64,000 nt of DNA from Anisodus tanguticus. Lineage: Eukaryota; Streptophyta; Magnoliopsida; Solanales; Solanaceae. Where the stretch lies: the NCBI GenBank assembly GCA_034509755.1, contig CM067556.1, forward strand, positions 12,485,501-12,549,500. Direction: 5' to 3'. The notes beneath the pieces were generated by a model that saw only the letters and a program-made list of their open reading frames with translations, did not search any database and was not told where the DNA came from. The position numbers were made by a program, and so were the translations under genes. Positions 1 through 11,309 of this stretch are shown here, piece after piece. The number at the start of each line of letters is the position of its first letter. The stretch's first letter is position 1.

Positions 1-2423
1 TTCTTTCAATTTGGGCTCGTCTGTTTCAGGGAAAGCTTCCAAATGGAAGAGAAATAGCTGTGAAAAGATTATCAGCAGATTCAGGACAAGGTGATCTTGA
101 ATTCAAAATTGAGGTCTTGTTGGTTGCTAGGCTTCAACACAGGAATTTGGTTAGGTTGCTTGGATTTTGCCTAGATAGAACAGAGAGACTTTTGTCTATG
201 AATTTGTTCCCAATGCAAGCCTTGACCACTTTTTATTTGGTATTATTTCTCAACTTCAAATCTTTCAGTTGCCCTGATCTTCTACACGGTCAGTATGTAG
301 AAGTTAAACTTTTTATAAAATATGGAGCTTATTATTCATTTTGCTTGTCCGATGGAACGCAAATCCGGTTAAACGTAGGCATTTGAATTGGGAAAGACGA
401 TCCAAAATAATAGGAGGCGTTGCTAAGGGAATTATTTATCTTCACGAGGATTCTAGGCTTCACATTATTCATCATGATCTCAAAGCTAGTAATGTTCTAC
501 TTGATGCAGAAATGAATCCTAAAATTGCAGACTTTGGCATGGCAAGGTTATTTACATTGGATGAAACTCAAGGCAGAACAAGCAGAATTATTGGGACCTA
601 GTAAGTTTTACAACTCTCATTAGATAGACTGTTATTTTGCATAGTTATCAAATTTGCAGTATAAATTTAGCACAACATTTTACTATTTTCCTCCCTAAGT
701 TCATTGAAAAATGTCTTAATTCATTAATGAAACATGTCGTTCTAACTTTTAACATCAAGTAGTTCCCTATTTTGACAGCTTATAGTTTTTTTAGATCCCA
801 CTGTTCGGAATACCAAACACCATAATTGAATTTTTAGCCTTTTTACCTTAAGCTGTTGATGAGAAAAGCAAAATAAATATGTTAAACAAAAAACTTTAAC
901 AATTGAATCTTATCTAAGTTCCGGAATGTTATGTAATTCTTGTTTGACTTTGCAGTGGATATATGGTGACAGAGTATGCAATGCACGGAGAGTTCTCAGT
1001 CAAATCAGATGTTTTTAGCTTTGCAGTATTAGTCTTAGAAATTTTAGGTGGCCAAGGAAACACTTGCTTCAGAAATGAAGAATATGTGGGTAACCTTCTG
1101 AGCTATGTGAGTAACAAAGTTAATTAAGCAACTACACCTCGATGCCAAACTGGTTGCGACGATCTTCATGCATTACATTCTTCTACATTGTCAGCATATA
1201 GAGTTTAAACTCTGATTTAAAATATCACAGGCTTGGAGGAACTGGCGTGAAGGAACAACTGCAAATTTGATAGACCCCATGTTGAGGGGAAGCACAGTCC
1301 TGGTTCGTAACATAATGAGATGCATCCACGTTGCATTATTGTGCGTTCAAGAAAATGTTGTTAATAGACCAACCATGAGCAGTTGTTCTCATGCTCAGTA
1401 GCCTTGTTGGAAATTTAACTATATGGGATTGAGTTTTTACCATCTTTAATGACTTAAACACATGGATCCCGCATGTCGGAAACATCGTTTCTTCGCACAT
1501 GCCTAATATACTAAATGACTAGATGATAATAGTGCCAAGTATCGTCAAATTTCGTTGAGGAATGAAAGAGATATTGATGCACAAAGTAAGAAGCCTTCGT
1601 AACTTAATGCACGTATTTCATTTTTTGAAGCTATTACAGCGGGATCTACGTGTAGAAGAAAAGAAAGAGTATGCTTTTCATACTTCCTTCTGTTGATTGA
1701 AAAAAAGTAAGTTATTTGAGACACAAATAGATTGGTTTGGCCAAATAATAGAACTCCCACTTCGGTTGAATATGGAAGGATTGAGGTTTGAGAACTATAT
1801 TAACTATAGTTTTGAGTCAGGGTTTGGGCCTCAAGGGGTGATTCAAGTTTTAAGAAGGGGGAGAACCTAGGTGAGCTTGGGTTCGGGACTAAGCCCCACG
1901 CGCGCCACCCGGTCCTGTCCAGGTCGGGTGACGGGCATTCTTCCGTAATTCTCTTTTGGTCCCTGAAATATTCGTATTTACACTTTGGTCCTTGAAGATT
2001 TCAGAAAACGGCTCTATCTTCTCCAAACGACGCCAGCCAACGGATCTGACTTCAATAGTCAGAATCCACTCTCTTCTCTTTGCAATCTGTTCAATATTCC
2101 TTTTCTTCGCCGGAATCCACATTACTAGCTTTTTATTGTTGGTTGTTGATGTTTTATCTTGGAAGACTATATTGTCCAATACCGTAAAAGCATCTATACG
2201 GGGTAATTTTGTCTTAAAGAAAGAGAGTCATCTGTCGACTCAGCTTTTACTTCTTGATTAACCTTTGATGCACTTTTACCTACAAGCCTCTCTCTGACTC
2301 TTCCAGTGCCTTCAGCGCCTGCATACTCTATCCACAATGATATTAGACCAGAGAATTCACTTATTCAAGAATGTCCGTCCATCACAAAATGAGGTGTCGA
2401 TAACCGAGTTATATCCTAGATAG
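1..2423 (+). pseudogene. Cysteine-rich receptor-like kinase (CRK/DUF26 RLK) kinase-domain remnant, 5' end outside window
   Basis: Kinase exons of a membrane Ser/Thr receptor kinase remain in order: the VAIK-type lysine (IAVKRL, about 55-72) and LQHRNLVRLLGFC (136-171), the catalytic loop (469-492), DFGMARLF (531-552), the post-activation segment (956-1108), the C-lobe with NLIDPML and RPTM (1231-1380), and the C-terminal tail ending in VSITELYPR with stop at 2421-2423. Introns between them have usable splice sites, for example TA|GTAAGT at 599 joining TGGATATATGG at 955. Damage is clear. One base is missing after ERLL (about 194), which shifts the YEFVPNASLDHFLF block. A second frameshift lies near 1380. 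HRD is HHD, and the APE-type motif reads VTEY. A solo LTR (1405-2284) splits the last exon. Not expected to give an active kinase. Family assignment is firm; the exact subfamily member is not. Confidence 0.85.
1405..2284 (+). mobile_element. Solo LTR (copia family related to the LTRs at 25904-36171) inside CRK last exon
   Basis: The 880-bp block begins TGTTGGAAATTT and ends CCTACA, flanked by a perfect 5-bp duplication AGCCT at 1400-1404 and 2285-2289. Inside it are diverged versions of segments of the large LTRs further along: the ATCGTCAAATTTC/GAAATGAAAGAGATATT block, the GC-rich ACGCGCGCC block, the 'TTTTGGTCCCTGAA' block and the GGGGTAATTTTGTCTTAA block. No internal region is present, so it is a solo LTR left by LTR-LTR recombination. 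The kinase reading frame is continuous across it if the LTR and one TSD are ignored. Confidence 0.85.
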
Positions 2424-4190
2424 TAGCCTTATATACAATTGCCTTTCCGTATGATGAGATGGATGATATGCGGAGGCAGGTGTCAGCGATAAAGGAGAAA
2501 CTTACAAGCCTCAGAAATCAAATCAACATGCTCCTCTTGTTATCGAGTCTTGTGTTAGTGCCTTTGATGAAAATGAGAAAGAACTTGTTTGTTTGAACTT
2601 AGTATCCTCATGGACCAAGTAAGCACTTTACTATTTGTTTTTTTTTATGTATGGTTTTTATTTGAATCTGGTTGTCTGTATGTATGATTTTTGGGTTAAC
2701 TAGTTATAGTTAAGTAGATGGCCTCTAGCCTTAGTTATAGCAAACAAAACATAGGCATAAATGTTCCTCAAGACCCAGAAGAATATGTTTATTATAACCA
2801 ATTAAATCTTAGTGCTTAAATTACTTTTAGCTCTTATGTTTTAATATTTGACGTTGTTCTTTATTGACGTCTTGCTTGTTTAGGCTTCTATATAGTGGTT
2901 GTGAAAGGAAACCCCAGAATTTGTACCCCAAAAAAAAAAAAGATGGAAAGGAAAACCAAGAATAGAGCAAAAATGATGGCTGAAGCACTGACAGAGGCAG
3001 GATCTAGTGTAGATGCCAGCGACAAAAGTTGATTATGGACTCTCAATATCTTGTCAATAGGTTTCTTTTCGTTCCTGGGGCTTTCCAAATCAAAGTGAAA
3101 CTCTATAGTATTCTGTTGGAGTTTCACATGTAAAAGTTCGAGTATGACTAGTTTCACATGAAGGGAGTTTCACTTGTAGCTAGACATTCTATTTACACTA
3201 CTTTCTTCAAAATATCTAGGCTTTCTACAGATTGAGCAACTTACACAGTCAAGGCTATAGCTATTCAGAAATTAGTTCTTTAATTTAACAGAGGCTCGAG
3301 GGACATGATCCGCGCCAAAGAGAAGTAGGATCCTATCCCTGCACCTTCTTGCCTCACATAATCCCAGGAGCGCTTAAACTATTGAATCGCTTACGAGGAT
3401 TTTCTTTGGAATCAGATAAAGAGGAGCAACTAGCAGTTAGAATTTCCCACTTTTTGGCTTCTTGTCACCAAATCCCATCACATCATCCCCATATATTATA
3501 TTCCCTCTCCTAAAAAGATTGACTTACTTTTTTTATTAGTTTGTTTAAAAAAATTGACATATTTCTATATTTAGAAACAATTTAACTTTATATATTAGAA
3601 TCTGTCTACTAAGTAAAAATGTCTTGTAATTAGTTTTACCTTGTGTACAGATTCGGATACTAGAAATTGAATCAATTTCTAGTATCTAATATCTTGCTAA
3701 TCAATTTCTTCAGTTCATCAATACTATGGATATTAGACTATCACTTGGCAGGACTTTCAATAGAGATTCATACTTACTAGCAAAGAATGTGAGAGAATTT
3801 CCAAAAGATTTTATTCCAACTTTTTTTTCTCTTTTTGCTTTTTGTTTTCGACAATTCTTATTCTTAATATGACAATGGGATTCTAATATATTACATAACT
3901 TTGTGCTTGCACCAACTAAATAAATATCAAGAGCATTGCTTTTTTTCTTTTTTCTCTTTAAATTGGTTTAAAGACTATCTTGTTGAGTACTTATGACCTC
4001 CTTATATACATTGTAGGTACATTGGAGGAACTACAATTATTAGGTCATTACCACCAATCTTGACTTTAAAAAAAGTTAAACTATTACCTTAAACCTTCAT
4101 TTCAAGCTTAATTAATTAGTCTCTTCAGTAATATCTTTAGTTGTTAACAGAAAAAAATAGAAAATTACCACTACATAGTATATAGGTTAG
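2424..4190. other. Intergenic; two short exon-like fragments only
   Basis: CRK 3' flank. Two stretches look faintly coding but are not recognised: 2446-2515, which can be read as a charged coiled-coil-like segment (DEMDDMRRQVSAIKEKLTSL), and 2943-3032, a short frame ending MAEALTEAGSSVDASDKS. Neither has a start, splice context or partner exon that I can support. The rest (3060-4190) is AT-rich with no gene seen. Confidence 0.4.
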
Positions 4191-4735
4191 ACATAGAGGT
4201 AGCAAAATAGGTAAAATTTATGGTTATCCGTCTGACCCAACCCATTTAAAATGGTTTAGATACTCAACCCATTTAAAACGGGTTCAATATGAGTCAACCC
4301 ATAATATCTGCTTAAAATATGGGTAACCCATGAGTTATCCACCAACTACACTCTCCTCAAGCTAATTGTATATTAGTACAATAATACATCCTAGAAAGTT
4401 TATGAAAGTTTAGATTTTTTAAAACCTTTTAATTTTTTGTTTTTTTAGATTTTATTTTTATTTTTTAAATGTCTGATTTTTTATTTTATTTTTAAATTTT
4501 TTATTTTTATTAATTTTTTCTGAGAATCTAAGCTTATTTTGGTTTTTAGCTTGTGTTCTCACCTTACTATTCTTGAAGTCGTGGATAATATGGTTATTCA
4601 TATTATCCGTGGGTTGACCCATTTTTTATCTGTGTTAAATATGAGCTGGTTGAATATTTTCTTCGTTTTTATTTAACCCATTTTTTACCTAATCATATTC
4701 GACTTGACCCACCCTTTTGACACTCCTAATTAGGC
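4190..4735. repeat. Imperfect inverted-repeat element (MITE-like)
   Basis: Left arm starts near GAGGTAGCAAAATAGG and carries AACCCATTTAAAA motifs. The right arm carries the reverse complement (AACCCATTTTTTACC, GACCCACCCTTTTGACACTCC). Such 'GACACCTC... AACCCAT' elements are common short non-autonomous repeats in dicots. Ends are degraded, so limits are approximate. Confidence 0.5.
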
Positions 4736-4739
4736 ACTA

Positions 4740-6280
4740 GTCGTTCATCCTTTCTTCCCAACTCAAAAAGAATAGAATGAATTAGCAATAAATTTGGATA
4801 AGAAAAGGTTTTTCCAATATAATCAGACTCTACACCTCCTCCTTGTCAATAGAAAAAGAAAATTGATGACAAGGAAGAGAACAAGGACTAATTATTACGT
4901 AATAGGCAACAAATATGTGATGATATTTCCAATATTGGCATAATCAATCAATTTAATCTCAATCTTTGAGTTTGAATGTACAAAACGCAGGAATTAGGTG
5001 CAAGTGTTATGGCGTTGACGTATTATGCAGCAAAAAAAATGACAAGAAAGTTGCAAATTTTGGAAATAATTTTTGTAGTCGTGTTAAAGAATATTTTTTT
5101 CTTTAAGAATTTAAACTCTATATATAAACGTTGAACCTGTGGTTCTTTAGGTGTATCGTGTATTACGAATTTTCATTCTTTATTGTCTGTTATTATTTCC
5201 TTTTAGTTTTGAGTGTCATGTCGGCACCTAATAAAAATTCAAAGGAGATTAATAATCTCTGACTACGCTAGACACTTTTCCTAGTTTAATTTTATCGATG
5301 AAAATCTAATTCCATGGTGTGATTACGTGAGATCGTGGATTTGCAAGCCAAACAGCACCTCTATATGCCATTTGTATGTATATGCACTCGATTAATCTAG
5401 TGTTGGGAAATAAGGTGTGACAAACTGCCTTAATGATGGTTCAATGACAAACTTCTACAGAAAAACAAGTTATTTACACCCTGTGGTTATAGTTAAAAAA
5501 AATAAGATATAAATTTGTACGTATTTATTTATTACAATTAAGTAGAACTGTTTATATGAAAACACATATTATTGTATGCAGTGACAAATTTATGTGCAAA
5601 AATTTGGTACGTGAATTCATGGTTACCCGACTAAACTCGATATATTATGTGTATAATTTAAAAAATATATCTGAAAAAATTCTGGTCAAGAGAGACTGAG
5701 TGGTGCATTGATTAAGGCGTCATGTTTAATTTCTTAGGATCAAAGGATTGAACCCAACTTGTTGCACTATAAATTTTTTAACAATAATAGACCAATTTTC
5801 TTAAAATTCTGGATTCCCATCTGATTATATGTATTTATAAACTTGATATAAGCAGAGGGTACATGCATGTTTTTTTTTCAGTTTACTCCACCAAGTGAAA
5901 CCAAAAGTCATCCAACTTATCAAATCCAAGAAGCTTCGATGATGCTTCATTTCATCTGGTTCTGTTCATCACATGCACTCCAAACTCCAAAATATGGTTG
6001 ATAAGCTTCTTGTGTGATGTATCAATTGATTTAAAAGCAAGTTACAACCCAGTGACACGTCATTTTCGTCTATTCTAGGTGAGTACAACTAGGCTCTATC
6101 ATCATTACATGATTTGCAAGTCATAGAATAAGCTCAAAACGAACCTATACATGTAGCTAGTAATTAATAACTTTCACCTAGCTCGAACTATTAGAAAAGT
6201 TGCATTGATCATAACATGCATGTAGCTTCTATTTCTCAACAAGTCATTTTCAAATTCTGCTTATTTATTGTTATTAAATA
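4740..6280. other. Intergenic AT-rich DNA, nothing recognised
   Basis: No open frame, RNA gene or defined repeat can be supported here. A generic dispersed-repeat phrase (GGATCAAAGGATTGAACCC, about 5738-5756) occurs without recognisable ends. Confidence 0.5.
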
Positions 6281-6565
6281 CTCCGTCAGTCTCAAATTAT
6301 TTAACGTTTTTTTATTTTACACATTCCCTAAGAAATGTTAATTAGGAAGGATATTTGACCATTTTTATCTTTATTTATGTCTAAGTTAAAATTTCTCTCC
6401 ACTAAATATTTGTTCTATTTATGTGTCATCTCCATTACTGACAAAATTCTACTAAAGGTAAAATGAAAAAGAAGTAATTAATTGTGTCTTAAACTCTTAA
6501 AATGATAAATAATTTGAAATAACTATTTTTAATAACCACGACAAAATAATTTGAGACTTAGAGAT
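6281..6565. mobile_element. Degenerate Stowaway-like MITE
   Basis: Terminal inverted repeats: ACTCCGTCAGTCTCAAATTATTT on the left against AAATAATTTGAGACTTAGAG on the right. Interior AT-rich and non-coding. The ends fit the CTCCCTCCGTCCC-type family, with substitutions. Confidence 0.6.
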
Positions 6566-6887
6566 TACGTGCTATTGCCATAAAGACAATTAATGTTACG
6601 TAGAACTCGAAGCTTTAAGCATTGAACTGTCCCAGTTTTTCATCTTATTCTTCAACCCCTTTAATTTCTTCACTTAAAAGAGTAGCAATTTGCAGTCACC
6701 ATTATGCATCTAATTTATTTATCCCATCCTAAGAAGCAACTCCTTGCGGTTAAGCCCTTTTCCGGACTTCGCATGCGGGAGCTTAGCGCACCGGATTTAC
6801 CTTTTATTCTAAGAAGCAATGACAAGTGGCAAAGAATCCAAAATAATTCTAGTTTTACCCATGCATTTTGTATTATTCCTTCACTAA

Positions 6888-7079
6888 GGGGTCGTTTGGT
6901 TGGGAATAAGTTATACCAAAATTAATTATCCCGGAATTAGCTATTTTACTTTCCCCGAGTGATAAGAATAACATAATAATTCCAGGATAACTATATTAGT
7001 TATATCGCGATTTTATTCCAACCAAATGTGAGATAAACCCATCTCAAGTTTAATTCCGAGAATAATACCAAACTAGCCC
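6888..7079. mobile_element. Tourist-like (PIF/Harbinger) MITE in the 5' flank of the TauE gene
   Basis: 192-bp element with TIRs GGGGTCGTTTGGT and ACCAAACTAGCCC (two mismatches when paired), a largely self-complementary interior, and a TAA target duplication at 6885-6887 and 7080-7082. It ends 113 bp before the TauE start codon, so it sits in the promoter or 5' UTR. The upstream piece 6730-6800 resembles the GCGGGAGCTTAG(T)GCACCGG box of a tRNA-derived SINE. Confidence 0.8.
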
Positions 7080-7192
7080 TAAGTCCCATATTTTAACTCA
7101 TCACCTTTTTTTGGCCACCACACCATCTTAAAAGTTAAAAGCCTCTCTCCGCCAAAGCACTCTCCCATTGTAACAAACAAAATTTCAAGAAA

Positions 7193-10100
7193 ATGAATCG
7201 TCACAACAACTTAAAGTTAACATTTTTCCTCATTTTTCTAACCACCTGCAGATTTTCCATAGCAAAACAAACAAACCCCACCTCAGATATCCCCAAATTA
7301 TATCAATTCTTGAATGCAATCTATGAATGGAGGACTAATTTGCAACAAAAAAGAGCAAATGAAGGTCTAAATTTTGGAGTTCCCACTGTAATAGCAGGGG
7401 TACTATGTTTTTTAGCAGCCTCAATATCAAGTGCTGGTGGGATTGGAGGTGGAGGTTTATATGTACCGATTCTCACTATAATTACTGGTTTAGACCTCAA
7501 AACAGCTTCAAGTTTTTCTGCCATTATGATCACAGGTGGCTCTATTGCTAATGTTGTTTGTAACATGTTTGTTAAGAGTCCCAAAAACGGGGGAAAGATT
7601 TTGATTGATTTTGATATAGCATTGTTGTCAGAACCATGCATGTTGTTAGGTGTTAGTATTGGAGTTATATGCAATAGGGTACTCCCAGAATGGCTTATAA
7701 CTATACTGTTTCCTGTGTTTCTTGGTTTTTGCACTTTCAAGACATGTAAATCAGGGTTCTTTGATAGGAAATTGGAATCAGAATTGGAAAGTGAGAATCA
7801 AGAATTGGAGAATGGGTTGCTGAAAAATGAAAGTTGTGATGAAATAAATGAGCCTTTGTTGAAGAAGGAAGTAAAGGGAGGAATTGGCAGCAGCATTCCA
7901 TGGATGAAAATGGGGGTGTTGGTGATGTTCTGGTTTTCCTTCTTTTTTCTCTATCTTCTTCGTGGAAATCGATATGGACAAGTATGTTTACTTTTATTCT
8001 TGTCTTCACTTCTTTTGGTGTACACGTATCTTTTTCACTTGTCTTGATTTTTCCTTTTTTTGGATACTTCATGCCATAACTTAGTCTTATATATGATCCA
8101 TCATTGAACTTGGTCTGCATGGGATATGAATTTACTTCAGATTCTCAACAATTTGGACTTCTTAAGTCCTCTTCTCTGATTCTCCTTCCGTCACAATTTG
8201 TTTGACATTTATCACTATCTCGAGATTCGAGTTGTTTTTTACCATAATTTTTCCATATGTCTTTTAAATATTTTAAACTATATACTACTTTCTACGTAGT
8301 TTCTGAATATGTTAATTTTATTTCGAAAAATTTAAAGATTTTATGTTCAAACACACGGTCAAAATTAAGAAATTTGACTTTCGAAAAGCTAAAATTGTCA
8401 AATAAATTGGGACAAAGGGAGTACCTTTTTTTAATTCTCATCTCTTTTTTTGGGTACACTACTGATTTCTCTTTTTTTATTATACTACTCTTGGTAGGCA
8501 TCAGAGACAATGTGCCATTTCCTGTCTTCTTTCAGTATTCTGAGAATTTTTGTCCTCCTGTAAATACTCTGTCAAAATGATATTCTTAATGTCCCAAATA
8601 AATGACAGTGTTCGTGTTGAGACCATGACACTACAGTCGGGAAAAAGCTGAGTAGCCCTTTCTACCATCTTTCAGCGGCAAATTCAGGATCTAAGTTTTA
8701 TGGATTCCACATTTAAGGTTTTTAGAACTCACGATATGTTTGAAAAGTGTTTGATTTAATATAGGTGGTATATCTAAAATGAGTCATATTATAGGGGTGT
8801 TTAGTGTAATTAACCCTTTTTAAAATTATAGGTTTATATCTATTTGTTACTCCCTCCATCCCAATTTATATGATGTAGTTTGACTGGGCACGAAGTACAA
8901 GCCAAAGATATTTGTGTGGTTATAGATATCTCTTTAAGCGTAAAAGTTAAAGTTTAAAGGTAAATTATTGTCAAATAAGAAAATGTGTCATTCTTTTTTG
9001 ACTGACTAAAAATGAAAGTGTATCATATAAATTGGGACAGAGGGAGTACAATTTTAATGGATTTTTACACAAATTTATGCATCGCGGCAAAAGGTTCAGA
9101 TGAACCCGATATTGAAAGGCTACATCCGCCTCTGTCATTTTTAATAACCTCATTTGTTCCTCACCACAGAGGTGGATAACATATGATTTTCAGGTTGTAA
9201 TACTTCTATCCAAACATGTAACTGTGCATTCATAAAATCAGCTCCAACACTTGAAATGTACTTTATCACTTATGCTTAAAAGCAACTTAAATTCAGCTTA
9301 GCCAAAGGGTCTCTAGTCTCTTGCTGGCATCGTAGACTAAAAGACATCTAGCTGAGAGACATACTATCTTTCACTTCCTTCAATTCTGAATAGGGTGTGG
9401 TACTCTAGATTATAGACTTGAGATGTGTTATTGCTGAAGCATGTGCCACTAGTTCCAACTATTTTAAGGATGCTAATGGCAAGAAGAGCAAAGAGATATA
9501 ATAAAGGGAAGTGGTGAGGAGAGTGTAAGATATTTTAAAATTTAACTGTAACTGCTTAATCAATGTGCAGGGCATCATTCCCATGGAGGCATGTGGAGTG
9601 GTATACTGGATCATTTCATCGGTTCAGTTTCCTTTGGCTATCATCTTTACATCATGGATCTTGTACAATAGGGAAAGTCAGCAGCACGTGCCTTCCAAGA
9701 ATCAGGTATTTATAAGAGAGTATACATATTCTTTTTCTTAATTTCATGATTAAAAAATAACTTGGTTCGTTCGTTAAATGCAGGAAGAAACTAGTGGAAC
9801 TAAACATGGACCTTCAGGGAAGCTCATTTTCCCGATAATGGCACTACTGGCAGGGGTTCTTGGAGGCGTTTTTGGAATTGGTGGTGGAATGCTAATCAGC
9901 CCCCTTCTAATTCAAGTTGGAATAACCCCTGAAGTAAGCTCTGCCTCACCTGTTATTCTTCCATCTTAGCTATACTTAAATTTGTGTGTTTGTCTCATAG
10001 GACTGATGACTTTGTTTTACTACAGGTGACAGCAGCAACATGTTCATTCATGGTGTTTTTCTCCTCTACCATGTCAGCTGTGCAATACCTATTTCTAGGG

Positions 10101-10334
10101 ATGGAGCACGCGGACGATGCCCTCATCTTTGCAGTCGTATGTTGTGTTGCGTCGATCATTGGATTAGTAGTGGTTCAGAGAGCCATAGAATATCATGGGA
10201 GAGCATCCCTTATTGTGTTTTCTGTTGGCACAGTTATGGCTTTAAGCACTGTTCTCATGACTAGTTTCGGAGCTGTTGATATCTGGAAGGATTACACTAG
10301 TGGGAATTACATGGGGTTCAAGCAGCCTTGTTGA
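7193..10334 (+). CDS. Sulfite exporter TauE/SafE family membrane protein (4 exons, about 460 aa)
   Basis: Predicted multi-pass anion transporter of the TauE/SafE family, the plant branch having an N-terminal signal/anchor segment. Exons: 7193-7981, 9571-9705, 9784-9933, 10026-10334, all with GT-AG borders and phase 0, giving about 460 aa, the family's usual size. Residues 1-25 form a hydrophobic leader. The two homologous TauE repeats are visible: SSAGGIGGGGLYVPILTI with KTASSFSAIMITGGSIANV in exon 1, and GGVFGIGGGMLISPLLIQVG with VTAATCSFMVFFSSTMSAVQYL across exons 3 and 4. A hydrophilic Glu-rich loop at about residues 187-230 separates the halves. Intron 1 (1.6 kb) holds two Stowaway MITEs. 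Start chosen because it is the first ATG and precedes the leader. The actual substrate in plants is not shown by the sequence. Confidence 0.93.
8182..8421. mobile_element. Stowaway-like MITE in TauE intron 1
   Basis: Ends CTCCTTCCGTCACAATTTGTTTG and CAAATAAATTGGGACAAAGGGAG are near-perfect inverted repeats of the CTCCCTCCGTCCCAATTT family. TA follows the right end (8422-8423); the left dinucleotide has changed. Confidence 0.75.
8850..9046. mobile_element. Stowaway-like MITE in TauE intron 1
   Basis: 197 bp, TIRs CTCCCTCCATCCCAATTTAT and ATAAATTGGGACAGAGGGAG, with TA duplication at 8848-8849 and 9047-9048. Less decayed than its neighbour at 8182. Confidence 0.85.
9047..9570. other. Rest of TauE intron 1
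   Basis: AT-rich intron sequence ending in an AATGTGCAG acceptor at 9570. A common dispersed-repeat phrase lies near 9070-9140; nothing else is seen. Confidence 0.6.
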
Positions 10335-11309
10335 GAAAAGAAAAAGAGGAAATCTGAAAGAGATGGTCCAGTTCAAGGCATGGTCCAAGTTTAGCATTTT
10401 TATGCTCTATAAAGAATTAGATGCTTCTTGCGAAGCTTTTGTTAAGAGAATCATGTAAGATAACATGAGCGAAGAGGTGAGCTCTGAGATGTTTGTAACC
10501 TGGATTGGTGAAGTTTAAGGGATGATTATCACATATACTTATGTATTTACTATTGTTATGTTTAAGCCATGATTATTAGATAGCAATAGCTGGTACGACA
10601 ACTGTCTCTCAGAGTAACGACCTTCCAGTGAATCTTTACTTAGCAAACATGGATTGACATGACTTATAGATGTTTCTTAAATGAAAACCTACTTCAGTTT
10701 CAAACATAGTTTCTGAAAATAGTTAAACTGCAATATACAGTAAAATGTTGTGGACAAACATAACTCTCAAGTCTCAACAAATAAGTTTCATGTACAGCAA
10801 AACCAGACCCAGAAAAAAAATCATATTTAACAAATAAATTCCATGTACAGTTACTAATCAAATGAGTGTTCAAGCTCTTCCTTTCAAGTCCAAAAAACTA
10901 GAGTTAGTAACTGACAATATATTTCGGGTAGCATCCATACATAGTCGCTCTAAAACATCAGCATTGTTCACATACGAATGCATTAATCATTCCTGGCTCT
11001 AACAACTAGAAGCTCTAAGCTGAGTGCAGCACTAGATTCAAATTTGTCGAGTCAAAATTGAACAACCACGAATAGCATGTCTTGAGGATGCTATGCTTGG
11101 TCAGATGATATAACATAAGGTAGGTATTCATGTAAACTTCAACGAGATTTACATTTTAGTGTACATAATCAGTTGATCAACAACCTCATTATAGTATATG
11201 TACCAATCTGCTCATATTAGGAGAACAAAATGTCAGCAAACCCTCAACAAAGTTGTCGACATAGGAAACAAACATTCGCATAATTCTGGTAACAAGAAGT
11301 CACCATAAT
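10335..11309. other. Shared 3' flank of two convergent genes
   Basis: Lies between the stop of the TauE gene (+) and the stop of the bHLH gene (-), so it should contain both 3' UTRs. No further coding sequence or repeat is recognised. Confidence 0.6.

Noticed and set aside
1750..2261. Open frames on both strands at 1889-2261
   Set aside because: Inside the solo LTR; no protein family features.
5695..5760. Possible tRNA gene near GGATCAAAGGATTGAACCC
   Set aside because: A B-box-like phrase is present, but no acceptor stem or cloverleaf can be paired; more likely a dispersed repeat.
7321..8120. Antisense open frames over TauE exon 1
   Set aside because: Shadow frames of a well-supported exon on the other strand, without homology.
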